The position numbers and the translations under genes were made by a program. This document shows positions 34,529 to 44,950 of a stretch of 64,000 nt of DNA, in pieces; the first letter of the stretch is position 1, and every line of letters begins with the position of its first letter. The notes beneath the pieces are model-generated. The model made no database searches and had not been told where the DNA came from. It was given only the letters and a program-made list of their open reading frames with translations. The stretch is from positions 32,867 to 96,866 of the forward strand of contig JAHBWG010000027.1 in assembly GCA_019637095.1 (NCBI GenBank), written 5' to 3'. Source of the DNA: Sandaracinaceae bacterium. Its GTDB lineage: Bacteria > Myxococcota_A > Polyangia > Polyangiales > Sandaracinaceae.

Positions 34529-35749
34529 TCACGCGAAGAGGCCCGTCGCCTGCGCGAGCGCGCCGAGCACGGCGATCGGGTGCGCCGCGAAGCCGACCCG
34601 CGCTTGCGGCGGGATGCGGCGGGCGAGCGCGAGGCGCGCCTCGAGGGCGCGCAGCCCCGCGCCGACGTCGCCGCCGAGCAAGAGGCCGCCGGCGAACGCG
34701 TGGGCGCGCGCGGCGAGGGCCTCGTCCGCGTGCAATACGTCTTGCGGTTCTGCGTCCGCGGCGGCGCGGGCGAGCGCGAGGGCGCGGCGCACGAGGTCGG
34801 CGGGGCCTCGGAACGCGTGCTCGGCGAGCGCGTGCTCGATCGCGCGGCGCGCGGCGGCGGGATCGTGGGGCGGGGCGCCGAGCGCGTCGGCGTGCGCGCG
34901 CACGCGCGCGAGCACGTCGCCGTCGAGCTCGAGCGCGTCGGTGAAGGCGAGCGCGTCCGTCGCGCAGACCACGCGCGCGCCGAGCCGGACCTCCGCGGGC
35001 AGCCGCTCGACCCAGAGCGCGGCGGGCAGCTCCGCGCCGCGCGTGGCGCTCGTGAGGAGCGCGTCCCCGGGCTCGAGCTCGCACGCGCAGGCGATCCGCG
35101 GGGCGACGCGGATCTCGTGCCCGACGTCGACGTGCCGGCGTGGGAACGTGCGGCAGCCGTGCGGCCGCGCGGCGTAGACGCGGCACCGCCGGTCGCCGTC
35201 GAGGTAGACGCAGGCGCCGTCGCGCAGCGCGACCGCGAGGAGGCGGCGGTCGAGCCCGCGCGCCGGCAAGAACGCGCGCGCCTCGTCGTCGCCCGCGTCG
35301 AGGAGCTCGGGCGCCGCCGCGCGGGCGCGCGCCGCCTCGAGCGGCGTGAACAGCACGGTGTCGACGAGGCCGCAGCAGCCGCCCGCGCCCGTGCACCGGA
35401 ACCGATAGCCCGGGAGCGCCCGCACCGGGAGGTCGCGCGCCGGCGACGCGGGCGGGTCGGCGTCGGGCGTGCCCGCGAGCAGGCCGAGCCGCGAGAGCTC
35501 GGCGACGAACGCCGCGACGTGATCGCGCGCGATGCCCGACGCGCGCGCGACGCCCTCGAGGTCACGCGTCCCGTCCATCGCCGCGAGCGCGCGCCACTCG
35601 CGCTCGCCGAGGGCCATCCGACGATCCCGCGCGGCGTCGCGCAGCACGATCACGCTCCGGTCGCCGACGAGGTGCCGGCGCGCCTCGACGTGCCCCCCGA
35701 GCCGCGGCCGCGCCGCTTCGCCAGCCGGCTTCAGCCCTCGTTCGCCCAC
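34529..35749 (-). CDS. YkgJ-type metal-cluster protein with N-terminal PqqD-like domain
   Basis: 406 residues. Residues about 25-95 resemble a PqqD-like winged domain (SVIVLRDAARDRRMALGEREW..L..MDG). Residues about 115-205 contain the YkgJ/CxxCxxxxC zinc-or-iron cluster pattern: FRCTGAGGCCG, then YLDGDRRCRVYAARPHGCRTFP. The rest is Ala-rich helix. YkgJ-family proteins are poorly understood; some bind Zn or an Fe-S cluster and sit near methyltransferase or flagellar genes. Here it follows a short AT-rich intergenic region and precedes the EEP lipoprotein by 30 bp. No partner is obvious. The GTG at 35749 keeps the whole N-terminal domain. Confidence 0.65.
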   Translation of the reverse strand: MGERGLKPAGEAARPRLGGHVEARRHLVGDRSVIVLRDAARDRRMALGEREWRALAAMDGTRDLEGVARASGIARDHVAAFVAELSRLGLLAGTPDADPPASPARDLPVRALPGYRFRCTGAGGCCGLVDTVLFTPLEAARARAAAPELLDAGDDEARAFLPARGLDRRLLAVALRDGACVYLDGDRRCRVYAARPHGCRTFPRRHVDVGHEIRVAPRIACACELEPGDALLTSATRGAELPAALWVERLPAEVRLGARVVCATDALAFTDALELDGDVLARVRAHADALGAPPHDPAAARRAIEHALAEHAFRGPADLVRRALALARAAADAEPQDVLHADEALAARAHAFAGGLLLGGDVGAGLRALEARLALARRIPPQARVGFAAHPIAVLGALAQATGLFA

Positions 35750-35807
35750 GCCCGTATCCGTTGTGTCTGCGACAATTCAGTGACTAGGCAATCCGTGTGA
35801 GTTTCTC

Positions 35808-35813
35808 TAGCAT
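35808..35813 (+). promoter_or_regulatory. -10-like TAGCAT with leader, kinase promoter
   Basis: TAGCAT lies in the AT-richest stretch of this region and predicts a start near 35820. That gives a leader of about 65-100 nt before the kinase gene, which carries Shine-Dalgarno-like purine stretches. Confidence 0.35.
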
Positions 35814-35853
35814 TGGGATGAAGGGCGGGGAATCCGGCCGCATCGATGTACGT

Positions 35854-35867
35854 ACCCTGCACAGGGT
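35854..35867 (+). promoter_or_regulatory. Palindromic site in the kinase leader
   Basis: ACCCTG-CA-CAGGGT, immediately preceded by the palindrome GTACGTAC (35848-35855). It lies between the putative -10 and the kinase start, so it could be an operator or a leader hairpin. Confidence 0.35.
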
Positions 35868-35885
35868 CGGGGGGAGAGGCGACAG

Positions 35886-36881
35886 ATGGGCGATCCGGTC
35901 GACGCCGGGAGGAGGGCGCAGATGAGCCGCGACACCCTCGTCGACGGCGTCGAGATCGACTCGCTGGAGTTCGAGGACGCGAGCGACGTCCGCGAGCGCA
36001 GCAGCATCGAGGCGCGCCTGGGCGAGCTCGTCGCGGGCCGCTACGAGCTGCGCGAGCTGCTCGGCCACGGCGGGAGCGGCGCGGTCTACGGCGCCACGGA
36101 CCGCAGGGACCCGAGCCGCGGGGCCGTCGCGGTGAAGCTCCTGCACCGCCACCTGCGCGGCGCCGACGGCCACGCGGCGCGCTTCGAGCGCGAGATCCGC
36201 GCGCTCCAGCACGTCGCGCACTCCGCGGTCGTTCGGATCCTCGACTCCGGCCGCGACGAGCGCGGGCACCTCTACCTCGTGATGGAGCGGCTCGAGGGCG
36301 AACTGCTCGTCGACCGCATCGGCGAGCGCGGCCTCGACGTCCGCGAGACCCTCGAGCTCGGCCGCCAGCTCCTGGGCGCGCTCGGCGCCGCGCACGACCG
36401 CGGGATCATCCACCGCGACATCAAGCCGGAGAACCTCTTCCTGACGGACGCGCCGTCGGGCTCGATCCGGTTGAAGATCCTCGACTGGGGGATCGCCAAG
36501 CTCACCCAGCCCGACACCGCGATCAGCTTCCAGACGCTGGATGGTCTCATCCTCGGCACCCCCGAGTACATGAGCCCGGAGATCTGCCGCGGGATGCCGG
36601 TGACGGCGGCGGCCGATCTCTGGGCCGCCGCCGCGGTGCTCTACCACGTCTTCGCGGGCGTCCCGCCGTTCGAGGAGGACCAGATCGGGCGGCTGCTGAT
36701 CAAGATCGTGAAGGAGAAGCCGGTCCCGCTCGCCGAGCACCGGCCGGACCTGCCGCCCTACGTGAGCGCCGCGATCGACCGCGCGCTCGACAAGGATCCG
36801 GCGCGCCGCTTCGCCACCGCCGCGGAGCTCGCGACCGGGCTCGCCACGTCCGCGCCGATCGCGGACCTCGACTGGGATTGA
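35886..36881 (+). CDS. Soluble Ser/Thr protein kinase (DWG variant)
   Basis: 331 residues with no membrane segment. The kinase domain at about 50-320 has LGHGGSGAVY, VAVKLL, HRDIKPEN and MSPE; the metal-binding motif is DWG (ILDWGIAKL) rather than DFG. The Asp is kept, so activity is likely. The DWG form is not rare in myxobacterial kinases. The N-terminus of about 45 acidic residues is unique. Two starts are plausible: 35886 (purine-rich leader) and 35922 (GGGAGGAGGG just upstream). The GMC oxidase follows after 50 bp on the same strand and may share the transcript. Confidence 0.87.
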   Translation: MGDPVDAGRRAQMSRDTLVDGVEIDSLEFEDASDVRERSSIEARLGELVAGRYELRELLGHGGSGAVYGATDRRDPSRGAVAVKLLHRHLRGADGHAARFEREIRALQHVAHSAVVRILDSGRDERGHLYLVMERLEGELLVDRIGERGLDVRETLELGRQLLGALGAAHDRGIIHRDIKPENLFLTDAPSGSIRLKILDWGIAKLTQPDTAISFQTLDGLILGTPEYMSPEICRGMPVTAAADLWAAAAVLYHVFAGVPPFEEDQIGRLLIKIVKEKPVPLAEHRPDLPPYVSAAIDRALDKDPARRFATAAELATGLATSAPIADLDWD

Positions 36882-36931
36882 CCTCGGCGGCTTGCCCCGA
36901 GGGGGGTTCGCCACCAAGAGTTCGCTCTGTC

Positions 36932-38848
36932 GTGCTCGACTTGGACCCCTCGCCCGCAGGCGCGCCGGCCCTGGATCCGCGGACCCGGCGCGCCGCCCTC
37001 GCCCTCGCGGAGGCGATCGTCCCCGGGAGCCGGACCGTCCGGCCGGCGGACGAGCGCTCGCTCGCGCAGGTCGAGGAGGTGGCGGCGCGGATCTCGCCGT
37101 GGGCGAGCCGGCTGCTGTCCGGGTTCGTGGAGCTGCTCGACCGCGCGCCGATCCCCACGACGGGGCGCCGCTTCGCGGACCTCGACGGCGCCGCGCAGCA
37201 GGCGCAGCTCGAGCGCTTCGAGCGCGATCCGGTGCTGCGCACCCCGCTCGGCGTGCTCGCGTTCGCGCTCAAGTTCGTGCACTTCGACCGCCTCGACGTG
37301 TACGAGTCGCTCGGCGGCAAGCTCAACGTCGTCCAGCACGAGGAGCGGCCGCGCTACCTCTCGCAGGTCGTCGAGGCGAGCGCGTGGGACGCGAACGACG
37401 AGATCGAGTGCGAGGTCGTCGTCGTCGGCACCGGCGCGGGCGGCGCGGTCGTCGGCAAGGAGCTCGCGGACCGCGGCTTCGCGGTCGCGTTCGTGGAAGA
37501 AGGCGCGCTGCACGGCCGCAGCTCCTTCACCGGCAGCTCGGTCCAGGCGCACTTCGACTTCTACCGGGGCTCGCTGACGCTCGGGAACGCGGCGATGCCG
37601 ATCTTCATGGGCCGGCTCGTCGGCGGCTCGACCGCGATCAACACGGGGAGCTGCTTCCGCACGCCGCCGTGGGTGCTCGATCGTTGGTGCGAGGACATCG
37701 GCACCGACGCGTTCACCCCCGAGGCGATGCGACCGTACTTCGAGCGCGTCGAGCGGCAGCTCCAGGTCGAGGAGGCGAACGCGAAGGCGGTCGGGCCGAT
37801 CGCCGACGTGATTGCGCGCGGCTGCGACGCGCTCGGCTGGTCGCACCGCCGCATGATGCGCAACGCGCCCGGCTGCATGGGCGAGGGCTTCTGCGACTTC
37901 GGCTGCCGGACGGACGCGCGCAAGAGCACGAACCTGAGCTACATCCCGCCCGCGCTCGAGAAGGGCTCCATGCTCTTCACGGGCCTGCGCGCGACGCGCG
38001 TGCGCGTCGAGGGCGGCCGCGCGGTCGGGATCGAGGGCGTCGACGCGAAGGGCCGCACCCTGCGGGTGCGCGCGGACGCGGTGGTCTTCTCGGGCGGCGC
38101 GCTGCCGACGCCGCTGTTCCTCTTGCAGCAAGGCCTCTGCAACTCGAGCGGTCAGGTCGGCCGCAACCTCACGGTGCACCCGAGCGGCGGCTTCGCCGGG
38201 CTCCTCGACGAGCAGCTCGACGCGCACAAGCACATCCCGCAGGGCTACTACGTCGACGAGCACCTGCGCGACGGAATCCTCATCAACGCGGCGCAGCCCG
38301 ACGTGAACTTCACGGCGATCTTCTTCCCGGAGACGGGGCACCGCCTGATGGAGCACCTCTCGCACGCGGACCGGATGGCGTTCTTCGGCGTGCTCATCGC
38401 GGACCACGCGGCGAGCGGCGTCGTGCGGCCGGGCCCCGGCGGGCTGCCGCTCGCGCGCTACTCGCTGGCGCGCGAGGACGTCGCGCGCATCCACGACGGG
38501 TTCGTGCGCACCGGGGAGATGCTCTGGGCCGCGGGCGCCAAGCGCCTCTTCATGGCGACGACGAGCTGGCGCGTGGTGCGCGACCGCGCCGAGTGGCGCC
38601 GCTTCACGGAGGCGCGCCTGAACGCGAGCGAGCTGATGCTCACGAGCTACCACCCGCTCGGCACGTGCAAGATGGGCACGGACCCCAAGACCAGCGTCGT
38701 CGGGCTCGACCACGAGACGCACGACCTGCCCGGCCTCTTCCTGGTCGACGCGAGCACGGTGCCGGGGCCGCTCGGGGTGAACCCGCAGGTGACCATCATG
38801 GCGATGGCGACGCGCGCCGCCGAACGGATCGCCGACAAGCTCCGTTGA
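36932..38848 (+). CDS. GMC-family oxidoreductase, long-chain alcohol oxidase-like
   Basis: 638 residues. About 165 residues precede the FAD Rossmann motif GTGAGG (166-171). The following ELADRGFAVAFVEEG, the GGSTAINTGSC substrate-side loop and the C-terminal SYHPLGTCKMG...PQVTIMAMATRAAE are GMC signatures with the catalytic His in YHPLGTC. The N-terminal extension and the CDFGCRTDARKST Cys region resemble the FAO/long-chain-alcohol oxidase branch rather than choline or glucose oxidases. Probable substrate: a lipid or sterol alcohol (a sterol-desaturase-like gene is at 48.8 kb, not linked). The GTG at 36932 is chosen because upstream in-frame sequence has no good start. Cytoplasmic or membrane-associated. 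Confidence 0.85.
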   Translation: MLDLDPSPAGAPALDPRTRRAALALAEAIVPGSRTVRPADERSLAQVEEVAARISPWASRLLSGFVELLDRAPIPTTGRRFADLDGAAQQAQLERFERDPVLRTPLGVLAFALKFVHFDRLDVYESLGGKLNVVQHEERPRYLSQVVEASAWDANDEIECEVVVVGTGAGGAVVGKELADRGFAVAFVEEGALHGRSSFTGSSVQAHFDFYRGSLTLGNAAMPIFMGRLVGGSTAINTGSCFRTPPWVLDRWCEDIGTDAFTPEAMRPYFERVERQLQVEEANAKAVGPIADVIARGCDALGWSHRRMMRNAPGCMGEGFCDFGCRTDARKSTNLSYIPPALEKGSMLFTGLRATRVRVEGGRAVGIEGVDAKGRTLRVRADAVVFSGGALPTPLFLLQQGLCNSSGQVGRNLTVHPSGGFAGLLDEQLDAHKHIPQGYYVDEHLRDGILINAAQPDVNFTAIFFPETGHRLMEHLSHADRMAFFGVLIADHAASGVVRPGPGGLPLARYSLAREDVARIHDGFVRTGEMLWAAGAKRLFMATTSWRVVRDRAEWRRFTEARLNASELMLTSYHPLGTCKMGTDPKTSVVGLDHETHDLPGLFLVDASTVPGPLGVNPQVTIMAMATRAAERIADKLR

Positions 38849-38862
38849 CGCGCGACGCGTGG

Positions 38863-38868
38863 TAGCGT
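38863..38868 (+). promoter_or_regulatory. -10-like hexamer TAGCGT, leaderless start
   Basis: TAGCGT ends 8 nt before the ATG at 38877. It is the same hexamer as at 48165. Confidence 0.4.
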
Positions 38869-38876
38869 GCCCCGCG

Positions 38877-39218
38877 ATGGACGCGACGCCGTCGGGCAGC
38901 GAGCTCTTGAGCTCGTTCACTCTCTGCGCCTACATGCTCGTGATCGCGGTGGCCTCCGTCGCCGGGATCGTGGGCGCGCTCCGCGCCCGCGCGCACAGCG
39001 CGAGCGGCGCGGGGCCGCTCGCCATCGCGTTCGCCTTCGGGCTGATGATCTTCGCGGCGACGTGGTTCGCGATCTTCGAGGCGACGCCGGGCTCCCTCTT
39101 CGAGTGGAGCGAGCTGCGACGCGTCATGCTGCTGTTCGGCGGGCTCGTCGACCTGGGCGCGACCGGGGTGCTCGCGCTCGGCCTCCTGCTCACCTCGCCG
39201 CGCAAGGCCGCGCAATGA
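38877..39218 (+). CDS. Small membrane protein (three TM helices)
   Basis: 113 residues: a short polar N-terminus, then hydrophobic helices at about 14-35, 48-70 and 83-105, ending in a basic tail (SPRKAAQ). Family unknown. Its stop overlaps the ATG of the next small membrane gene (ATGA). The two proteins are similar in size and hydropathy and may form one complex. It lies 28 bp after the GMC oxidase but has its own -10-like element. Confidence 0.7.
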   Translation: MDATPSGSELLSSFTLCAYMLVIAVASVAGIVGALRARAHSASGAGPLAIAFAFGLMIFAATWFAIFEATPGSLFEWSELRRVMLLFGGLVDLGATGVLALGLLLTSPRKAAQ

Positions 39219-39559
39219 GCGACGACGCGCTGAGCCTGCTCTTCCGGCTCGTCAGCTACCTCACGATCGCGCTCGAGCTCGTCGCCGCGGTCGTCGCGGT
39301 CGCGAAGCTCCGGGCGACGCCGTCGGGGATCCTCCTCGCCCTCGGGCTCGGCGGGATCGGGCTGAAGTCCCTCATGTACACCGTGGTGTTCGCGGTCGCG
39401 ATCCGACCCGCGCTGAGCGACGGCCGCTACGAGGAGGTCGAGGCCACGATGACCGCGCTCACGCTCTCGTCGAACGGGGCGGGCATGCTCGGCTGGACGC
39501 TGATCGGCGTCGGCGGCGCGCTGCTGCCGTCGAGCCTGAAGCGACTCGCCGAGCGCTGA
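39215..39559 (+). CDS. Small membrane protein (three to four TM helices)
   Basis: 114 residues with helices at about 8-28, 36-60 and 82-105. The loop between the second and third holds a charged stretch (DGRYEEVEATM). Translation is coupled to the preceding small membrane gene by an ATGA overlap. No family recognised. It converges on the VWA lipoprotein gene 9 bp further on. Confidence 0.7.
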   Translation: MSDDALSLLFRLVSYLTIALELVAAVVAVAKLRATPSGILLALGLGGIGLKSLMYTVVFAVAIRPALSDGRYEEVEATMTALTLSSNGAGMLGWTLIGVGGALLPSSLKRLAER

Positions 39560-39568
39560 GTCTTCGCG

Positions 39569-41017
39569 CTACGGCGCGTCGCAGTCCGCCTGCATCTCGA
39601 TGTTCACCTCGGGGCGCGAGGCGATCGCGCACGACGCGGGGCAGAGCTCGACGTAGCCGGGCCGCGCGCCCATCGCGACGTCGGGCTCGAAGAAGAACCC
39701 GCCGGTGACGGGATCGCACAGGCTCGGGTCCGCGCGCCGCGCGACCTCGATCGGCGGCGCGCCGGGCGAGACGAGCCGCACCTCGAGCCGGTCGGGCTCG
39801 GGCAGCACGCCCGCGTGCGGGATCGCGTAGACGCACGAGCGCACGGTGCGCCGCAGCTCGTCGAAGATCGCGAGCAAGCGCGCGGTCACGTCCTCCTCGG
39901 TGCTGATCACGAGCGCCTCGCCCGTGCCCCCCGCGCGCGCGATCGCCGAGAGGTTCACGAGCGCGTCCGCCTCCTCGCTGCGCTCGAACACACCGATGAC
40001 GTACGTCTCGATCCCGCTCGCCGCGCCGCCCGAGGCGAGCTCGACGACGAGCGGGATGCCCGCGCCGGGCATCGAGCCCGCGTACGGGTCGAACGAAGGA
40101 TCGCACTCGGTCGGGAAGCCGTCCGTCGCGAACAGGACGATCACCTTGCTCTCGGGGTTGGTCGCGCGGCGCGCGCGGGCGCGCCGGAGGGTCCCGTCGA
40201 GCGCGGGAGCCGTCGGGGTGCCGCCCTCGGTCAGGCGCGCGCGCAGCGCCGAGACGAACGGCTCGGCCGCGCCGGGGAGCGTCGCGAGCGCGACGGCGGG
40301 CGCGTAGTCGTCGGCCGCGCAGCGCGTGCGGTTGCGGCAGAGCCCGCCCTCGACGCAGGTGGAGCCGGCCGAGCAGCCGACGGCGAAGCCCGGGATGCAG
40401 ATCTGGTCGGGCCGCCCCGAGCAGAAGCCGATCGGGGCGCAGCGATCGATGGGCCGGCGGCAGTCGCTGGCGACGCGACACCACGTGCGCCCGTCCGGCT
40501 GACACAGGCCCGGCCGATCGCACATCCCGGCGGCGCCGCACGCCGCGTCGTTCACGCAGGTGAGCGGGACGTCGCGATCGACCTCGGGGAAGAACGTGAG
40601 CGCGACGCCGATCCCCGCGGACGCCGGCGCGCGGACGAAGCCCTCGAGGGCGGCCGCGACCGCCGCCGCCTTGGTCGTCCCCGCCGCGGTGCGGCTCGCC
40701 ATCGAGCCGGAGCTGTCGAGCACGACGAACACGTCGAGCGTGGCGAGCACCGCGCGGCCGCGGAACGGGCGGCACATGGGGCCCGCGTCGAAGCCGCCGT
40801 CGAAGCCACCGTCGAAGCCACCGTCGAAGCCGCCGTCGGTGCCTCCGTCGGTGCCGCCGTCGGTGCCGCCGTCCGGGCCCACGCCGGCGTCGACGCCGGC
40901 GTCGCGCGCGAGCCCGCCGTCGAGCCCCGCGGGTCGCACCTCGAGATCGGTGCGCGCGCCGCAGGCGACGAGCGCGAGGGCGAGCAGCAGCGCAGGCCGG
41001 GTCACGGGGCCTAGCAT
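39569..41017 (-). CDS. VWA-domain lipoprotein with DGG repeat linker
   Basis: 482 residues. Lipobox LVAC near residue 19, then a linker of DGGT and DGGF tetrapeptide repeats (about 45-80) encoded by 12-bp DNA repeats. A von Willebrand A domain (about 90-360) has the MIDAS DSSGSM, with its surface disrupted by a Cys-rich insert (about 155-235, several CxxxxC pairs). The C-terminal domain has three more Cys-containing segments. Family role: adhesion or complex assembly through a bound Mg. The Cys-rich insert within VWA is typical of large myxobacterial surface proteins. The ATG at 41017 and a GTG 4 codons later are both possible. Confidence 0.82.
   Translation of the reverse strand: MLGPVTRPALLLALALVACGARTDLEVRPAGLDGGLARDAGVDAGVGPDGGTDGGTDGGTDGGFDGGFDGGFDGGFDAGPMCRPFRGRAVLATLDVFVVLDSSGSMASRTAAGTTKAAAVAAALEGFVRAPASAGIGVALTFFPEVDRDVPLTCVNDAACGAAGMCDRPGLCQPDGRTWCRVASDCRRPIDRCAPIGFCSGRPDQICIPGFAVGCSAGSTCVEGGLCRNRTRCAADDYAPAVALATLPGAAEPFVSALRARLTEGGTPTAPALDGTLRRARARRATNPESKVIVLFATDGFPTECDPSFDPYAGSMPGAGIPLVVELASGGAASGIETYVIGVFERSEEADALVNLSAIARAGGTGEALVISTEEDVTARLLAIFDELRRTVRSCVYAIPHAGVLPEPDRLEVRLVSPGAPPIEVARRADPSLCDPVTGGFFFEPDVAMGARPGYVELCPASCAIASRPEVNIEMQADCDAP
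40788..40875. repeat. 12-bp coding tandem repeats (DGG linker)
   Basis: About seven imperfect copies of a 12-bp unit (such as GTCGAAGCCACC, later GTCGGTGCCGCC) encode the DGGF/DGGT linker of the VWA lipoprotein. The frame is preserved by length changes of 12 bp, so linker length could vary between strains. Confidence 0.8.
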
Positions 41018-41053
41018 TGAACGAGACGCGCGCGTGGACCAGCCGAGCGGCCG

Positions 41054-43098
<2,045 letters not shown>

Positions 43099-43102
<4 letters not shown>

Positions 43103-44283
43103 CGCGCGAGGCGCCGCAGGATGGCGCGCCCACGCGCCTCGTCGAAGTGCTCGGCGGCGAGCTCCTCGAGCGCGACGCGCACCTCCGGCTCGTCCGTGAC
43201 CTCCGCCGCGACGCGCAAGCGCGCGCGGCCACCCGGCGCCTCGCGCAGCGCGATCGCCGCCGCGACCCGCTGGCTCGCCGTCGCCGCCGGGTTCCTCACG
43301 ACGTCGAAGAGGCGCTCGGGCGCGAGCGCCGCCTCGCGGTAGCGCTCCGGCTGCGGTGCGCCGGCGAGCCGGCGCAAGAGGTCTTGCTCACTCGCGCTCT
43401 CGAGCCCGGCGAGCGCGACGCCCGCCTCCTCGCCGTTCGTCACCATCGCGCGCCCCTCCTCGATCAACGCCTCGACGATGCGGGCGCGCACCTCGTCCAT
43501 CCCGGACAGCACGCACACCACGGTGCCATCCTCGAGCACGACGTCCACGGCGTGCGCGAGGGCGAGCGTGCGGCGGCGGCGCACCCGCGTGATCTCGCGG
43601 TACGGCACGTAGCGGGTCCGGAAGCGGCCGGTGACCGTGACCCCATCCGCCGCGAAGCGCGCGCGCCGGCGCCCGCCGCCGAAGGCCCACGTCGTCGCCA
43701 TCGCGACCGGGAGCGTCGCGAGCATCCACGGCGAGATGCCGGACAGGAGCCCCGCGAGCCCGAGCGGCACGTAGCCCGCCGCGAGCTTGCCGAGCAGCCA
43801 GCGGATGTGGCCTCCGTCGTCGAGGGTCCAGCTCCGCGAGCGATCCGCGAGCGCGCGGAGCGCCTCCCCGAGCGCGGGCGCCTGCGACGGGTCGCGGAGC
43901 ATGAGCCGCAGCTCGTCGCCGTCGTGGGTGATCACCTCGAGCTCGCCGCCGCCGATGCCCCACGCGGTCGCGATCTCGTCGCGCGCGACGAGGCGCTCGC
44001 CGATCCAGAGCCCCCGCTCGTCGACGCGCACGCGGCCGCCGAGCACGCGCTCGCTCGCGCCGAAGCTCACGAGCCCGGCGGCGAGGCCCAGGAGCACCGG
44101 GAAGCCGAACCCGAAGACCTCGAGCCCGAGGATCATCAGGAAGAGAGCGACCTCGAAGGGCGCGAAGAGCGGGAGGGCGGCCGCGGTCAGGAAGGGGAGC
44201 CCGGCCGTCCACGCGTAGCGGCCGAGCGTCGCGAGCCGCTTCGCGTCGACCTTCTCCGCCCGCGTGGGCTCCGCCTCGGCCAC
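43099..44283 (-). CDS. Membrane protein with two PH-like domains, coupled to a kinase
   Basis: 394 residues. Two transmembrane helix pairs (about 28-80 and 165-205) are each followed by a beta-rich segment (GLWIGERLVARDEIATAWG; GVTVTGRFRTRYVPYREITRVRR) that reads like the bacterial PH (bPH2) fold with its closing helix. The C-terminal third is helical with an Arg/Ala/Glu-rich pattern resembling HEAT repeats. The GTGA overlap with the kinase gene that follows suggests a two-component membrane complex. The -10-like TAACCT immediately upstream overlaps the stop of the preceding gene, implying an own promoter. Confidence 0.65.
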
Positions 44284-44289
44284 CGAGAG

Positions 44290-44295
44290 AGGTTA
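44290..44295 (-). promoter_or_regulatory. -10-like hexamer TAACCT overlapping a stop codon
   Basis: TAACCT on the minus strand ends 6 nt before the GTG at 44283. Its first three bases are the TAA stop of the upstream gene. Confidence 0.4.
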
Positions 44296-44910
44296 GCGCC
44301 GGTAGCGCGCCTCGCTCGCCCACGGATCGAGGACTTCGCTCCAGACCTCGCGAGTGCGCGTGCGCGACGGGCTCGCGAACGGATCGACCACCTCGCTCCA
44401 GAGGAGCGCGCGCCGGTCGCGTTGCCGCGGCTCCTCGGCCGCGAACGGATCCACGAGCTCGTCGCGCAGCGCGAGGATGATGTCGTCGTCCCACGCCGAG
44501 CGCGGGCGCGTGGAGCGTCGCTCCGCGGGCGCGGGCGCGGCGCGCGGCTGCCCGTCGATCACCGCCACGACGCTGCTCGCGAGCGCGGTGAGCCGATCGC
44601 GCAGCTCGCGCGTGCTCTCGACGCGATCGGTGATCCACGCGACCTGGCCGCCCGCCTCGTAGCGCAGCACCCAGCGGTTGGGGCGCTGGAACGCGATGCT
44701 GAGCCGGCCGTGGGCGAGCGGCGCGCGCTCGTCCGTCATCCGGATCAGCTCGCGCCGCGTCGACGCGGCGATCGCGCTCGTCAGCCGCGCTTGGTTGAGC
44801 TGCACGTCGCCGGCGTCGATCACCAAGACGATCGTGTCGTCCTGCGCCGCCGCGGCGGCGGCCCCCGACGCGAGCGCGAGACCGAGAAGAGCGAGCCCGA
44901 GCCGTTGCAC
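44293..44910 (-). CDS. Secreted protein with three DPFA-type repeats
   Basis: 205 residues from the GTG at 44910 (a GTG three codons upstream is possible). Signal peptide of about 22 residues, then an alpha/beta domain (IVLVIDAGDVQL, AITDR) with a Ser/Arg-rich linker. Three repeats of about 20 residues carry the motif [LV]DP[FW]A: RDELVDPFA, WSEVVDPFA and WSEVLDPWA, at the C-terminus. No family recognised. The repeats may bind a partner or serve in anchoring. Immediately upstream of the PH-like/kinase pair on the same strand. Confidence 0.65.
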   Translation of the reverse strand: MQRLGLALLGLALASGAAAAAAQDDTIVLVIDAGDVQLNQARLTSAIAASTRRELIRMTDERAPLAHGRLSIAFQRPNRWVLRYEAGGQVAWITDRVESTRELRDRLTALASSVVAVIDGQPRAAPAPAERRSTRPRSAWDDDIILALRDELVDPFAAEEPRQRDRRALLWSEVVDPFASPSRTRTREVWSEVLDPWASEARYRR

Positions 44911-44917
44911 GCCGGGC

Positions 44918-44923
44918 ACGATA
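44918..44923 (-). promoter_or_regulatory. -10-like hexamer TATCGT, leaderless start
   Basis: TATCGT on the minus strand ends 7 nt before the GTG at 44910, which favours that start over the GTG at 44919 inside the hexamer region. Confidence 0.45.
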
Positions 44924-44950
44924 GCAGACGTTCGCGGCAGAGGCCGCGGC

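Noticed and set aside
40788..40875. CRISPR-like direct repeats
   Set aside because: Units are 12 bp, in coding frame (DGGF/DGGT) and without spacers.
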